NCBI RefSeq assembly: GCF_964340395.1
Contig: NC_135551.1
Location: 22,137,003-22,201,002 of the forward strand
Length of the DNA stretch: 64,000 nt
DNA from: Glandiceps talaboti
Lineage: Eukaryota > Hemichordata > Enteropneusta > Spengelidae
Reading direction: 5' to 3'
This document shows positions 1 through 15,600 of the stretch, in pieces (positions within the stretch are counted from its first letter, which is position 1; every line of letters starts with the position of its first letter). Made by a program: the position numbers and the translations under genes. The notes under the pieces were generated by a model. It worked only from the letters and a program-made list of their open reading frames with translations, ran no database searches and was not told the origin of the DNA.

Positions 1-132
1 TGATTGGCGATTGTTCATGCCACGTGAGAGAGTCCCACTTACAGCAATTAACACGCTATGTGATTTTCTACCAACATAGAGACTAGACTGTCTTTGAATG
101 CTTCAGTAACGCTCAACGTTACCTTTCACCGC

Positions 133-218
133 AGGCATCTTATTATTTTGGTACATTTGTACTTACAATGGAAGCCGCTTCAGGCATCTTATTTTGGTAC
201 TTACAAGGGAAGCCGCTT
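133..218. repeat. short tandem duplication (2 copies, ~45 bp)
   Basis: The block beginning CAGGCATCTTATT and ending GGAAGCCGCTT occurs twice in succession; the first copy has a few extra bases. It abuts the (TA)n tract. No coding meaning. Confidence 0.7.
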
Positions 219-220
219 GG

Positions 221-331
<111 letters not shown>

Positions 332-452
332 ACTCAATTCGTATAAATATATATAAAAATTCGTATATATATATATATATGTCTGATGAACGCATTGAGC
401 GTGAAACTCGGAGTTACAACCAAGCACCTCAAGTTCCAACCAACCCACTTTG

Positions 453-708
<256 letters not shown>

Positions 709-768
709 CTCCGCTCTGCGTGCAGACGTATCGAGCACTGTACTACGGACAAATCTTACCACTGACTT

Positions 769-2032
<1,264 letters not shown>

Positions 2033-2465
2033 CGTCTGGTTCGACAAATCTGTTGCTACATTTTATCGTCTGTTTGGACAAATTTCTTGCTACATTTTAT
2101 TGTCTGGTTCGACAAATTTCTTGCTACATTTTATTGTCTGGTTCGACAAATTTCTTGCTACATTCTATCGTCTGGTTCGACAAATCTCTTGCTACATTTT
2201 ATCGTCTGGTTCGACAAATTTCTTGCTACATTTTATTGTCTGGTTCGACAAATTTCTTGCTACATTCTATCGTCTGGTTCGACAAATTTCTTGCTACATT
2301 TTATCGTCTGGTTCGACAAATTTCTTGCTACATTTTATCGTCTGTTTCGACAAATTTCTTGCTACATTTTATCGTCTGTTTGGACAAATTTCTTGCTACA
2401 TTTTATTGTCTGGTTCGACAAAACTCTTGCTACATTTTATCATCTGGTTTCACAAATCTCTTACT
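2033..2465. repeat. 34-bp minisatellite, about 12 units
   Basis: Units of 34 bp contain TTCGACAAATTTCTTGCTAC followed by ATTTTATYGTCTGG. Because 34 is not a multiple of three, all three + frames stay open and give Cys/Phe/Leu-rich repeat ORFs of 126-231 codons; these are artefacts. Degenerate units continue to about 2550, and isolated diverged monomers lie near 6358, 6511 (reverse orientation) and 25420. Confidence 0.93.
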
Positions 2466-2762
2466 AATATTGCTCTTACTAACATTGCTACATTTTATTT
2501 TCTATCTTCACATGTAATCTTACTAAAATTTGCTACATCTGGCTCGAGAGATAATCTTAAACATTGCTTTACTTTCTTTGCATGTGAGAAAATTATCTTA
2601 TCAGATTGTTACACTGTAAACTATTTGTTCTAATTATGGGACTGCTAGCGCTGTTTCACATGTGACATGTCGGAATATGCATGAACGTTATACAGTTACT
2701 GTAAATAAATTAGCAATGATCTGCTAGGTGGTAACTCGTGCAAAGAAAAAATATCAATGTAA

Positions 2763-3186
2763 GTGCAACCCTTGCAACAGTTGTCTAGAGATGCTACTGA
2801 TCACAATGTCGTTATATCAGTTGTGGACAATTAAAACTGGCTTTGAAGGCGCCGAAAAGACTTCTCCTCACATTATCAAACTGATACAATAACGATAGCT
2901 GGTGTTTCATATGTAGATTCACGCGATATGGTATAGGGCAATATTACCAACTTTCAGAGACATAAACAAACTGATAAGAACATGATGTAAACATACATGA
3001 GAACTCAGACCACTATAGTGGTCTGAGATGAGAAGCACTCTATGTTATTTTGCATCAATGTATGTCAGTTTGATAGACTAGGGGAAGACTTTCGGCACGT
3101 ACAAAGCCCGTTTTTTAATTGTCCACCACTGATAAAACGACGTTTTGATCAGCAGCGTTTCTAGACAACTGCTGCAAGGGTTGTAC
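2763..3186. mobile_element. MITE-like inverted repeat, ~425 bp
   Basis: The left arm (about 2763-2890) begins GTGCAACCCTTGCAACAGTT; the right arm (about 3050-3186) is its imperfect reverse complement ending CTGCTGCAAGGGTTGTAC. The arms stay alignable for about 130 bp, including GGACAATTAAAA and TATCAAACTGA blocks. No ORF inside, so probably a non-autonomous DNA transposon. Confidence 0.7.
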
Positions 3187-3289
3187 TATTTTTTTTTGCA
3201 GCGCCAGACATCAAACAAATATTAGCAAGAGTTTGGTCGACCCAGACAACGTTCTCGGATTTACTGGCGTCAGTATAGTAGTACTATTG

Positions 3290-3890
3290 TAGTAGTAAAA
3301 GCTGTGACTTGATGGTGGTACTGATACTTGTTGTAGGTTTTAGTGGTAATAACAGTGGTTGAAGTGGTGGTAGTTGCAGTAATGTGTATCTGGTGTGACT
3401 GTGGTAATGCTTATGAGGGTGGTAGTAGTAATGAAAGTGGTAGTGGTAGTGGTAATAATGTGGCATAGCAACAGTGGTGGTGGAGGTAGTTGTAGTAGTA
3501 GTGCTGGTAGTAGTAGTAGTGGTGGTGGTAATGATGTGGCATGGCATGGCAGTGGTGGTGGTGGTGGTGGTAGTAGTAGTGTTAATGGTGTGGTATAGTA
3601 GTAGTGGTAGTAGTGGTAATGGTGTGGCGTAGAAGTAGTGGTGGTAGTGGTAATGATGTGGAGTAGTTAGAGTCGTGATAGTGGTGGTAATAGTGGTATT
3701 AATGTTGTGTAGCAGTGGTGGTGGTGGTAGTAATGACAGTAATGATGTGGTGGTAGTAGTAGTAGTAGTAGTAGTGGTGTTGGTGATGGTGGTGGTAGTA
3801 GTAGTAGTGGTGGTGGTGGTGGTGGTGGTAGTAGTAGTAGTAGTAGTGGTAGTGGTGGTGGTGGTGGTAGTAGTAGTAGTGGTGGTGGTG

Positions 3891-3955
<65 letters not shown>

Positions 3956-4060
3956 GGTGGTGGTGGTTGTGGTGGTGATGGTTTGTGGTGGTGGACTGGC
4001 GGCGGTTGTGGTAGCATATTACTAGTAGTGGTGGTCGTCGTGGGGATAGTTGTAGTGTAG
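3290..4060. repeat. imperfect GTA/GTG trinucleotide tract
   Basis: About 770 bp of interspersed GTA, GTG and TGG triplets, most regular at 3750-3960 where blocks of (TAG)n and (TGG)n alternate. ORFs of poly-Val (+) and poly-Leu/Pro or Thr/His (-) over this tract are artefacts. Confidence 0.93.
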
Positions 4061-4595
4061 TAGTTTAGTAGTGGCGGTGATACCATTTGAAGTCCTTTGT
4101 GTTTGCATTACAGTATGAATGCTAACGATAAACATGTGACGCTATTCTTTCAAGGGGCACAGTCCAGATCTGCACGCTTATCTGCGATAATGCTGTTCTA
4201 CACCAAGAAATACACACATGTATGTTTTAAATTATATATACATGTAGGTTATACGACTAACTGAAACATACCAAATCATCCTAGTAACCAGAAAACTGTA
4301 GTATCACATTTAGCAAAACAAATTGACCATTTTACGGTCATTAGGTAAGGTGAATCCACAAAATTGCCATTGACATCATCAGGATTATGAACAATGAGTA
4401 AATCTGTCAGTGATAACTCATCTTATGGTACAAATAACGATACTAGACGATAGATTTTAATATTTTATATTTGAAAAAAGAAGTGTCTCAAGTTGGACTT
4501 TAGATCTAGCAAAGCTTCTGAGTGGTGTAAGCTTAACGATAAAACGAACAAAATGACGTACCAATGTTACCCTCAGTTGTGTCCTGTAATAATTT

Positions 4596-5037
4596 AAAGG
4601 GGAACACCACTCCAGCAAAGAAGAGCATGTTCGAAAACTTCAAGTTTGGTTCTATTTTGCGCAATTTCCAAGAAAACACATTAAATTGAATATTTCTTTT
4701 TTTCACATACTTTGTTCTGTGACTGTCTAGCTTAGCAATGATTCAGTGTTGTCTCCTGGGAAGTCAGCAGACATGTATGTATATTAGATACACAATAGAT
4801 AATAATGACTCATGTTCCTATTATCCTAAGATAGAGAGTCATGCTCATTTATTGTTCATCTAATACATATGCATGCTATTAACTCCCATGAGGGAACGCT
4901 AGATTACAGTTAGGACAATGAGTGTGAAACACGTTTCAAATTGGAGTTACTTGGCAATCACACGAACGTTTGGTGATGATTAATCAACTCAAAGTTTATG
5001 AAAATTCCCTTATTTCCTAGAGTAGTGTTCACCTTCA
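4596..5037. mobile_element. MITE with AGGGGAACACCACTCC-type termini, copy 1
   Basis: The left end (AAGGGGAACACCACTCCAGC at about 4597) and the right end (reverse complement AAGGTGAACACTACTCTAGG at about 5035) are inverted copies. Inner arms also match: TGTATGTATATTAGATACAC on the left and its complement near 4860 on the right. The whole element folds as one long hairpin. A second family member is at 51990-53457. The flanks suggest TTAA or a mutated TTAA, pointing to a piggyBac/Kolobok-type source, which is inference. Confidence 0.72.
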
Positions 5038-8000
5038 ATAGATGTATGACTTCATAGTTCTCTGAACTATGCAATTAAACACATCATCATTATCTGAACA
5101 AAAATAACACCATCATCTTTTTTCAGTTGGCGAGGGAAGGAGGGGGGGGGGGGTGCTCAAGCACACTGAGCCCAGCTGTAAAAAATCCCCGTACGATATA
5201 AAGTCTGAAACCTAATCAATTTGATCCCGTATGCTGACATCCCTAACCCTAATGTTAGCCTTTCCTTCATTTGATATGAGTGCTAGTACTAAAATGAGTT
5301 GTAAAACACATACACAGGATCCAGTGTTCCGAGTGGCCCTAAAAAGGTAACCATAAATTTCCCTGTCTGTAAATACAGAACATATTAACTCTTCTGAACA
5401 TTTTGGTAACTATTTACTGGTATAGTAAATTGGTCAAATGTGATTTCTTCTACTTTACGCTCTGACCACAAGGTCCATCAGCCCACACGGGTACTGAGAA
5501 TGTCAAGTGCTACGACAATATAGCATAACCACACGACTACAATAAATATTGATTGCTCTGTATAGAAAGGGCACGTAGGCCTAAAAAAAGAAAAGAAATT
5601 GTGTGATTCCGATTATTCTAATTTTAGAATAGGTGGGACAGGCAGACCTTTTCATTTTTATTTTTTTTTTAAATTTTTTCATGTGTGAGTGTCTAGTTCA
5701 GGTAGTTATGTTTTCCATTATTGATTTCTTCAAAATGAGATTTACAGCCATTACAGATTGAAAGAACAGTTTTATATTGTCTTTTTCCGTTGATATCAGT
5801 TTCCACATCCACTATATTTCTCACGAGACTTCACAGTTTTCGCGATTTTGTTATTTTTTCTCTCGAATACATAAAAAAAGTTTAGGGTCGGCTGTGAAAA
5901 AGTAGGTGGGGTCGGGTAACCGGAACCAAACAATTTTTTTCTGAGCCTTACTGTTAAAAAGCTTTGCCTAAACACTACACTATTGTTACCAAAAGTTACA
6001 TTGTTAGCATCACGAGGTATGAAATTAAACGTGAAGGTATTTTTCCATCGTGGACAGACCAGTCCGACTACTGTCGTTATTGGTTTTTGCTTGTTTGTCA
6101 TATAGCGACCTCCTTGGTAACGGTCACGTTTAGTAAAACAATGAGGGGGGTGGGGACGATTATATTGTCAGTGAGTCACAACAGTACAGTAAAGTATCGT
6201 TTTGAAGCTTAGATCCTAATAAAGATACATTACTGATTGACAGAATGCGTTGATAAAGGCACCCATTTATGATTTTTTTTTGTGTGTGTGGCGAAAACGC
6301 AGAAGGCACGGAAGTTACAATTACAATACAGGCCAGTTAACCCGAAACAGACGCAGTGTCGTCTGGCTCGAAAAAAATTTTACTATCTCAAAACATTTAC
6401 TATTTTCACATTTTGACTAAGTGTGAGGATTGCCTCACGCAAAGAAAATGTAGCAAAGTTGCTGAGATATTTGGATAAAATCTAGCAGTGTTGATAATTA
6501 AAATAATTGTCGGGCCAGACGATAAAATGTGGCAATGTTAGTAAGATTGTTGTTCCATCAGGCGACGTTCTCTTTTAGGTTAACTGGCTAGTAGGTACAC
6601 AGAGATTTTAGTAATGTTACAGATCTGTGAACAGGTAATATTAGTTTAGTATCGGCCATTCATTTCACTCTGGAGTTCCTTTAAAAAAATGTTTGATAAA
6701 TACTAACGTTTTAACATCCATTTCATGATATTTAACCTAGTGTAATTCTACATGGAAAAGGGTTTTGCTCAAATCTGCGATTATTCAAAAATCTGCTTAA
6801 GGGAAGTTTACTTTTTAAAAAACTAGTTGTAATTTAAGACTAATACTTTTGAATTCAAGACACTTGTGCGTTCATAAATTTTTTAAGCCGTTTACTGTTC
6901 ATATCTATATATGATAGACGACGTTCGAATCGTGGGCTGTGAATGAAGTCTCTTCCATATACAATCTCTGTATCACATAGAATTTTGGGGCACACCCACA
7001 GATTAATGGTCGTAGCTAGGTAAAGACGCTTACCTCATATTCAGGATTCTTGGATCCGTCGTAAAGCGGTGTAATTTACCTAAAATATCCACACTACTGT
7101 GTGTGTCGTCAGTAAAATAAAATCTGAAGTCTCCACGAGACATGTTCAAATCAACTTCAGTGAAGTTTTGTCGAGAATAGTCCTTTGGGAGTGAATTTTC
7201 TCCCTTGCGTCAAAAGTTGTGCATTTGTCGTTCAACAGAGTCGGTCGGCTTTATGGCAAACTGCGCGTCTCCCAGGTGCAATCAATCACACTCCCTAAGT
7301 TGATGAAATATAGGTCTCGCTAAAGAATATATTATTTCAACAACAGGGGGCGATGTTTACTTTTCATTTTCAACAAACGTGTCAAACATTTCCAAGCTGT
7401 CTTCGACGTGAATGAGTTTGTGTTTATTATTCACCTGGATGGTTTTTTGTTTCGAACGCCATACAATGTTTCAACTGTTCGCAACTGTTCCTAGGGTGTC
7501 CGGTATAGGACGAGGCATCACGTTGTTTAATAGTTGAACCTTAGTCTGTACTTAAAATGTCACATTGATAAATGATTGAAAAGTCAACATACTTCACGTG
7601 CTCACCGGCCAAATATCACTGTTTCCAAACAGAAAACTGCCACATTTATTCAAGTAGCCGCTTTTTGATGACAGAATGCCTGCCTCTCCAAGCTACCTTG
7701 TGTGGTTTCAGTCAATAGCGTACACAGTAAACCAGTGACTGCCACCCGATCTTCTACCGTATGTATTGCCAGAACACAAAACCCGGCACGTGACTAAAAT
7801 TATCAAATTATGATTTATCATTTTGATTGATGAATGTGGGTTTATAACTTTGAGGCAATGAAGTATAAACGAAGCAACCGTTTACGGAACAATACCCCAA
7901 GTGACTGCGATAGCCTCAAGCAAGGATTCGAAATGGCGTACGTGTTTATTAGTTGTTTTACTACAGAACGACAGCAAGCAATTTGTACCGAAATATTTGT

Positions 8001-8302
8001 GCGATTAAATTTGGATCTACCGTGACATTCAAGAAAGGTTGTCATGGTAATAAAACAGTCCACATAAAAAAAACATATACCTTAGACTACTCACGGGTCC
8101 GATGTTAAAAACTCAAACTTTCGGGTATGTCTGGGCAAAACAAAGCTAAACAGTTATACGTTAAAAGTTGACCAAGTACACACGCATTTGATACTTAGTC
8201 TAGCTTTTGGTTAGCATGTATGGTTCTACAGCTTAGTACATTCGGTACTAGCGTGTGGGCTCGCGCGTGACTCATCATCGCACAACTTTATACCACTGCA
8301 CT
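5038..8302. other. no gene recognised; dispersed repeat fragments
   Basis: AT-rich DNA without convincing exons. ORFs here are under about 105 codons and show no family motifs. A pair of inverted fragments, TCGTCTGGCTCGA at about 6358 and its near complement at about 6511, are diverged monomers of the 34-bp satellite at 2033. Confidence 0.5.
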
Positions 8303-8308
8303 GAACGC

Positions 8309-8813
8309 TACGGTGGACGAGAAGGACATTTCCGCGCTCTCAATGACATGGACGTTCAAAGCAATTTCCGCGCTCTCAATGACTGAGCGTTCAAAGCAAT
8401 TTCCGCGCTCTCAATGACTGAGCGTTCAAAGCAATTTCCGCGCTCTCAATGACTGAGCGTTCAAAGCAATTTCCGCGCTCTCAATGACTGAGCGTTCAAA
8501 GCAATTTCCGCGCTCTCAATGACTGAGCGTTCAAAGCAATTTCACCGCTCTCAATGACTGGGCGTTCAAAGCAATTTCACCGCTCTCAATGACTGGGCGT
8601 TCAAAGCAATTTCACCGCTCTCAATGACTGGGCGTTCAAAGCAATTTCACCGCTCCCAATGACTGGGCGTTCAAAGCAATTTCCGTGCTCTCAATGCTAA
8701 GAGTTTCAAAGCAATTTCTGTGATGTCAGACATTTCCGCAACAGAAACGATTTCTCTGTCAGAAGCGATTTCCCAGACGTACAGAAGTGGAATCCCCACA
8801 AGTCACGTGTTAG
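8309..8813 (+). repeat. left terminal inverted repeat with 35-bp tandem array
   Basis: After about 20 bp of unique terminus come about 11 units of 35 bp (core CTCTCAATGACTGAGCGTTC and AAAGCAATTTCCG). Outer units carry CCGCGCTC and ACTGAGCG; inner units carry CACCGCTC and ACTGGGCG. A non-repeated inner segment (ending AAGTCACGTGTTAGT) completes the arm. Confidence 0.88.
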
Positions 8814-8932
8814 TGACATATGTTTCATGTGTACACACAAGTACGGAATTTGGCTGAGTCATGCAGAAGCGTTGTTAGTGACATATGTTTCATGTGTACA
8901 CACAAGTACAGAATTTGGAGGAGTCATGCAGA
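8814..8932. repeat. two direct 62-bp repeats
   Basis: The sequence GTTAGTGACATATGTTTCAT followed by GTGTACACACAAGTAC and GTCATGCAGAAGC is repeated once with few changes, just inside the left arm of the foldback element. The right arm has no equivalent pair. Confidence 0.8.
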
Positions 8933-9244
8933 AGCTCAATTGTTGTATGCAAGAATTTTAGAAAGATTGGTACCCCATCCATAAATTGTAACAATGCACT
9001 TAGTATGCTTGAGGGAGAAATAATCACTTTACAAATGCCAGTTGATGTTCATGAAAAATAAAAATGTCTTCAGCAGAAAATGTTGCAGAACACGACAGTA
9101 ATTTGTAACTCATTTATGTCCACTATATGTAATATCAATTTTATGTCCTTGAATGATTAAAATTATGTAGCCCAGACACTTCGCAAATGTATTTATGGTG
9201 TATCAATCTGAGACTTCCAATAGTTTGAGATTGAAAGATAGTCG

Positions 9245-10589
9245 GGTGCGTGACTAACGACGTCCAAGTAAAATCCTATCTGTCCAGAGATGATATGATT
9301 CGTTTTCAAACGATGAATACGTTTTTAAGCAATCGACATTTAGAAATACAAGTAATTTCGAAGTTGATTTTTGGATGTTGATATCGATTTTTGAACATCC
9401 ATTTTTTGAGACTCATCGAAAATCAAAACATTAACCATGTTTCACTTTTCTCAGCTGTGCACTTTTTATCGTTACATTATTGTAACATTTGTGCCACTAG
9501 GCTCGACTCAAAGAGACATCGCGGGGAAGTGAAACGGACGTTTTCGTTAATATCCCGTCGATCATCGGGCATGACGTGGCACAACAAATCGATAGCCCCA
9601 CTTTGAGTACGAGGAATTCACACATAGGGTATAATAAACTATCATGTCAGAATACTGGTTTAATAATATTCTAAGCTCGGCAACCTTGTGTTCATAGTGG
9701 TCTGAGGTTTAACACAAACGTATAGTAATGACTATGTTACGTCGATTCACCCAAAATGTGCTGGAAAGGGGTAGGGGTTTTGTGCGAAGTGCCGTCTTAA
9801 GTATTCAGATCAAGGGTCTCGAGCTCTGTAAGTTTTTGGGTGTGTGGAATGTCTAGAGTTTGGGTTTACCGTTTGGATTTGGAAGTCTCAGCAGAGTCAT
9901 CTTATTTTATTTTACACAGTCTAGTTACGCAGCCGGCCCCTCCCCATCCCCGTCTAGGTAACAACACAAATATATTTAAACTGTATAACATCGTCGGTAT
10001 GACATCACAATAAATACATTTGATTGAAAAAATAATGCCGACGATAACTCACTACCTAAAAACAATTCTTGTATAATGTACAAACAACCGTCACTGTATG
10101 GGATGGATGGCTGGTGTCAGTTAGTCATGCAATATGCGCCAGAAACGAGGTCCCACCTCAAACATCTGATTACAAATTTACAATTTATTTGTACATTTAG
10201 GACGTCCAAAAGGATACGTTCATATTCCAACGGTATCTGTTACTTGTTGTCTTTGCTCTCCTTTGATCTTCGCTTTGATATAATTTTTAGTAAACAACCT
10301 GCAAACTTCATAGAAACTGTAGATAGTACGAGTAAAAGGTGTCCCTAACGTTCCAGTAAAACGTTGAAACGTGAAACGTTGTTTGTGGTTTGATTTTGAT
10401 TGCGTTTCAAAAAACGAAAGTTCGAATTTCGATATTAACACCTAAAACACTAAGTTCCAAATTCACATGTAATTTCAAATGTTGATTGTTTAAACACGTA
10501 ATCATGGTTTGAAATTACGTCAGAAACGAATCACATCATATCTGGATAGATTGGGATTTCACTTGGACGTACGTCGTTAGTCACGCACC
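9245..10589. mobile_element. inverted-repeat element nested in the foldback element, ~1.35 kb
   Basis: The ends are GGTGCGTGACTAACGACGT (9245) and its reverse complement (ending 10589). Arms remain alignable, with decay, for about 250 bp (blocks such as GATATGATTCGTTT versus GATGTGATTCGTTT). TAGT at 9239-9242 and 10590-10593 may be the target duplication, though two extra bases separate the left copy from the arm. No transposase seen; the 90-codon ORF at 10076 has no recognisable motif. Confidence 0.68.
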
Positions 10590-10593
10590 TAGT

Positions 10594-11540
<947 letters not shown>

Positions 11541-11734
11541 GAAAAGTGTTGCTATAGCTACCTGACCAAGACTCCACCCCTCAGCAACTGACTGGCATAT
11601 GAAAAGTGTGTTTCGAATAAAACACGGGATATCTAGAACTGAAGTACTGGGAAAAATCCGACTTTCTCCATTAAGGTACTGAGACGAGCCAAATACAGGC
11701 ACCCGGGGCGTGACACCCACAAGCTTTCCGCAAC

Positions 11735-12150
11735 AACTATCTGTGACAATACCTGTTACTATAGTTATCTCTGATAATATCTGTTACTATAGCTATCTCT
11801 GACACTACCTGGTACTATAGTTATCCCGGACAATGCCTGTTACTGTTACGACATTAAATCTCCCAATACTAGAATGTATTTCGTGCAACTCTAGAATGTA
11901 TTAAATGCATTTATTACAAGCTCCCTGGACCGTCCGCCCGATCTTAGAATGTATTTCGTGCAGTCAGAGAATGTAAAAAATGATTTCTAACTTCTGTTAA
12001 AAAAATGTAAAACGTGCATGAGTTAAATGTAAAAATGTATTTCCTGCAAAATATATGACTTCTGGCCATGGATGCAATACCTGTATAGTTATCTGCGACA
12101 ATACCTGTTACTATAGCTATCTCTGACAATACCTACTGTAGTTATCAATG
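11735..12150. repeat. degenerate ~31-bp tandem repeats in two blocks
   Basis: Units resembling CTGACAATACCTGTTACTAT plus AGTTATCT recur at 11735-11850 and again at 12070-12150. Between them, TTAGAATGTATTTCGTGCA-like units repeat. Both lie inside the foldback element, next to its right arm. Confidence 0.75.
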
Positions 12151-12219
12151 ACAATGTGTACACACAGGCACCGTCACTGTGTCCACAATTTTTACCAGTT
12201 ACATGTACTTCCGGGTCAC

Positions 12220-12655
12220 TGACTAACACGTGACTTGTGGGGATTCCACTTCTGTACGTCTGGGAAATCGCTTCTGTCAGAGAAATCGTTTCTGTTGCGG
12301 AAATGTCTGACATCGCGGAAATTGCTTTGAAACTCTTATCATTGAGAGAGCTGAAATTGCTTTGAACTCTATCATTGAGAGCGGTGAAATTGCTTTGAAC
12401 GCCCAGTCATTGAGAGCGGTGAAATTGCTTTGAATGCCCAGTCATTGAGAGCGCGGAAATTGCTTTGAACGCTCAGTCATTGAGAGCGCGGAAATTGCTT
12501 TGAACGCTCAGTCATTGAGAGCGCGGAAATTGCTTTGAACGCTCAGTCATTGAGAGCGCGGAAATTGCTTTGAACGCTCAGTCATTGAGAGCGCGGAAAT
12601 TGCTTTGAAACGCCCAGTCATTGAGAGCGCGGAAATGTCCTTCTCGTCCACCGTA
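12220..12655 (-). repeat. right terminal inverted repeat with 35-bp tandem array
   Basis: Reverse complement of the left arm with about nine 35-bp units. The order of variants is mirrored: inner units carry the GCGGTG/GCCCAGTC form, outer units the GCGCGG/GCTCAGTC form. The inner single-copy segment starts TGACTAACACGTGACTTG. Confidence 0.88.
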
Positions 12656-12661
12656 GAACGC

Positions 12662-15600
12662 TGCATCACAGGCCATCATATGATTATTAAATCTAGCAAG
12701 CCGCCACTTTTCCACTTTCGCGAAAGAGTAGCGTTTTACCACCCATCGAGTGGGGCATGGGGGTGGGATGTCACCTCATATGTAATAAGCAGTAAATACA
12801 ACTACAAATTTTGAGGCCAAAAGATTCCATTTTCTGTCATTTTTTTACATTAAATCCTCATATTGAAGATGTACACGATCTTGGGTGATTTAAATATCAC
12901 TCTGGTATAACTATACTCAACATTAAAATCTCAAGAAGCTCTACTGCTCTTGAAATGTGTTCACTGGGACTTTTTAAAAAAGATTTATGGAAAAACATCA
13001 CAAATATCCAAATCTCTTTGTTTTGACACTTTTTCTATTTGTCAAGGCAATCGCAAGAGATTTTCCCCATTTATACTGAAAATCCGTACATATGACCGTA
13101 CAAATGACTGAACACAATGATTGAGTCAAGTATAACGGCTTTTGTACAAGATTTCAAGGCGCTATTTTATCACTAAACTCCGATCTCATGATCAGGCAGG
13201 ACCGCACTCGATAGTGGTTCGAAGTCCATGCCACGTACTGACACAAACGAGTCTTTCTGACAAAATCTTGTACATTGATTCTGCGTGTGAGTGCGCGTGA
13301 CTCTCTCTACATCGCAAGATTAATCGCGGCAAGCCCGAGTACATATACTTTCTCATCTAACATTGCGCAAGAGTAGCGCATTATATAGCTGTTCCTCGGG
13401 GAAGGGAAGGGGCGTCAACTCCATGGGCAATCACATGGAGAAGCTACGCACATACCCTCAAACCCAAAGTGTTTCATAAGATGCCTAAGGACTGGTGTAT
13501 TCTGACGTGGTCATGAATTTGTTGTTCCTCTTACAGATCGTTTTTAAGTGCCAATGCCGGTGATGGTACTGTACTACAAGTTGTGTTGTGGTTGTGGAAC
13601 CATGCCTAACACAATGAAAGACAAATGTGCTTGCAATTACTTATAATCGTAGAGAACTCAGATTCGAACTTTAACACCGCAAAAGAAAACTCTGTTTTAA
13701 ATTTTAGCATGAAAATTATCCCCTTTCTCAAAATTGAGGGCAGTAAACCATGGACGACACTTGAAATCACGAGGACACTCCCCGACTGTATTGCCGTCCA
13801 TAGCAGTTCTAACTTTGCCCTTGCCAACCTCGGATGATAAGTTACACGCGTGCTAATGATAATTTATTGCGTTACCGAGCCATTTGGCGACCAGTGTACC
13901 GTGTATCATGATAAAAAGGCGGCTTATACAGATTTGATAACGGAAGTCATCAGCTCCAAAGAATAGTTGCTTTGAATAGAAACGTACAGAGATTAATCAG
14001 ATGTTTTAATACACGTTATGTTCACTGTTTGGTTCATGATATGCAGAAACTGGTAACTACTCAGCTCCAATTGCAAAAGATTTGAAATGCAAAACATTTC
14101 CCTAGCTATGCAGCTCAAACATTTTAGGGAGGCCCCAGTAATTACCAGTAAAGGGGGGGGGGCAGGGGAACTAGGGAGGGACGGTGGTGGGATGGGGTCA
14201 CTTTTACAAATCGGTTCTCGGGCAAGTGCCATATTATAGAAAATGGAATTACGGGATTGTCACATTTTACTTTGACTCATTTTATTATCTACACTTTGCA
14301 TCATTTTGTGATTTTTGGCATCCCACCGCTGCCACCACGACCAAATCCCATTGCTGCCACATCTCAACACTGCCACCATTGTACAGTATCAGAAAAAGTT
14401 AGTTAAGTCGATGCTGATATTAACCGTGAAGTGAATTACTTGTTAGTTGTGGTGTGATGAGGGGAATGGGTCTCACAGGAGTGAAGGGGGGGGGGGACGG
14501 ACGGTGTGGTAAGATATTGGGGATATAATGGTGGAGTGGACATGCTGACCTCAGTCCTGGCAATGTCGGTAGTACGCCCATCTAGTCTTTGGGAGTTTTG
14601 GCCTTCAGTTCAGCCAATTATATTGCAATACATGCATTAATTAATTAATGCCTTCACACAAATTCGCTATGGTTGTACTGATGGGGTAAAAATAATGTCT
14701 TTTTTAATTATTTCAAAATGAATAGGAACATGCTTCCACAGGGAAAAGTTTGGAGATATTTGAATAACTTTTATTTTTTAGGGAAATTCATTCCTGAGGC
14801 ATATTCTACCTAAAAAAATACATATAATCAAAGTGGCGATAAAACTATACGAGTAAACCAGAAATCTTTCATAACAATAGTTTGCGGTTTTCGTGTCAAA
14901 TTACCAAATTCTCCAGACAGGAGGTATTATTTGTGACATATACTCTAGATCTTGTCGCACTTATTTACTTTTGGGGAGGGGGTGTCAAAATGAACGAGAG
15001 GGGTCATGACGGTGTCACCAAACATCTTGAATGAAGAAAAATTTCGCTTCCTAGCCTTTTATGGTACAGTAAAAACGGGTTTTCATACGTGTATATTGTC
15101 AAAACATGGAAGGAATAAATCCACAAAGCTAACAAAGTCTTCAAGTTTCAAGCTTACAAAGTTTTTTTCCATTTCTATTATATTCTCCACGTTTCGATTC
15201 CGTCACAGACTCAACGTAGAAAACACACACAGGTGTGTTCAATATTTCAAAATCTGAACATTCGATGTCACAAATAACAGACTGTGGACTTTCTAGTGTA
15301 CTTTAGAGGGGAATATATGGTCCAGAAGTAGTATGGATCGACACGAACAATTTGATTAGACTGGTGGAGATCGGATCTGTATTCTAGTATAGTACAGCCA
15401 TGATGGTAAAACGTAGTCTAAAGGATTAGTATAAATAGCCCAAGTATATTCCTCGTATTTTGTGATTCCACCTAAAACTTTCGTTAATGGAAAAAAACGG
15501 CAAGTTATTTAAAAAAAATGAAAATGAAATGTTATTAAACTTCTTACCACTTCAAGTGTTGCCATTTTAATTAAGAATTTAATTACAAGCCACTATTATT

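Noticed and set aside
3667-4086. poly-Leu/Pro and poly-Val ORFs
   Set aside because: Trinucleotide repeat artefacts.
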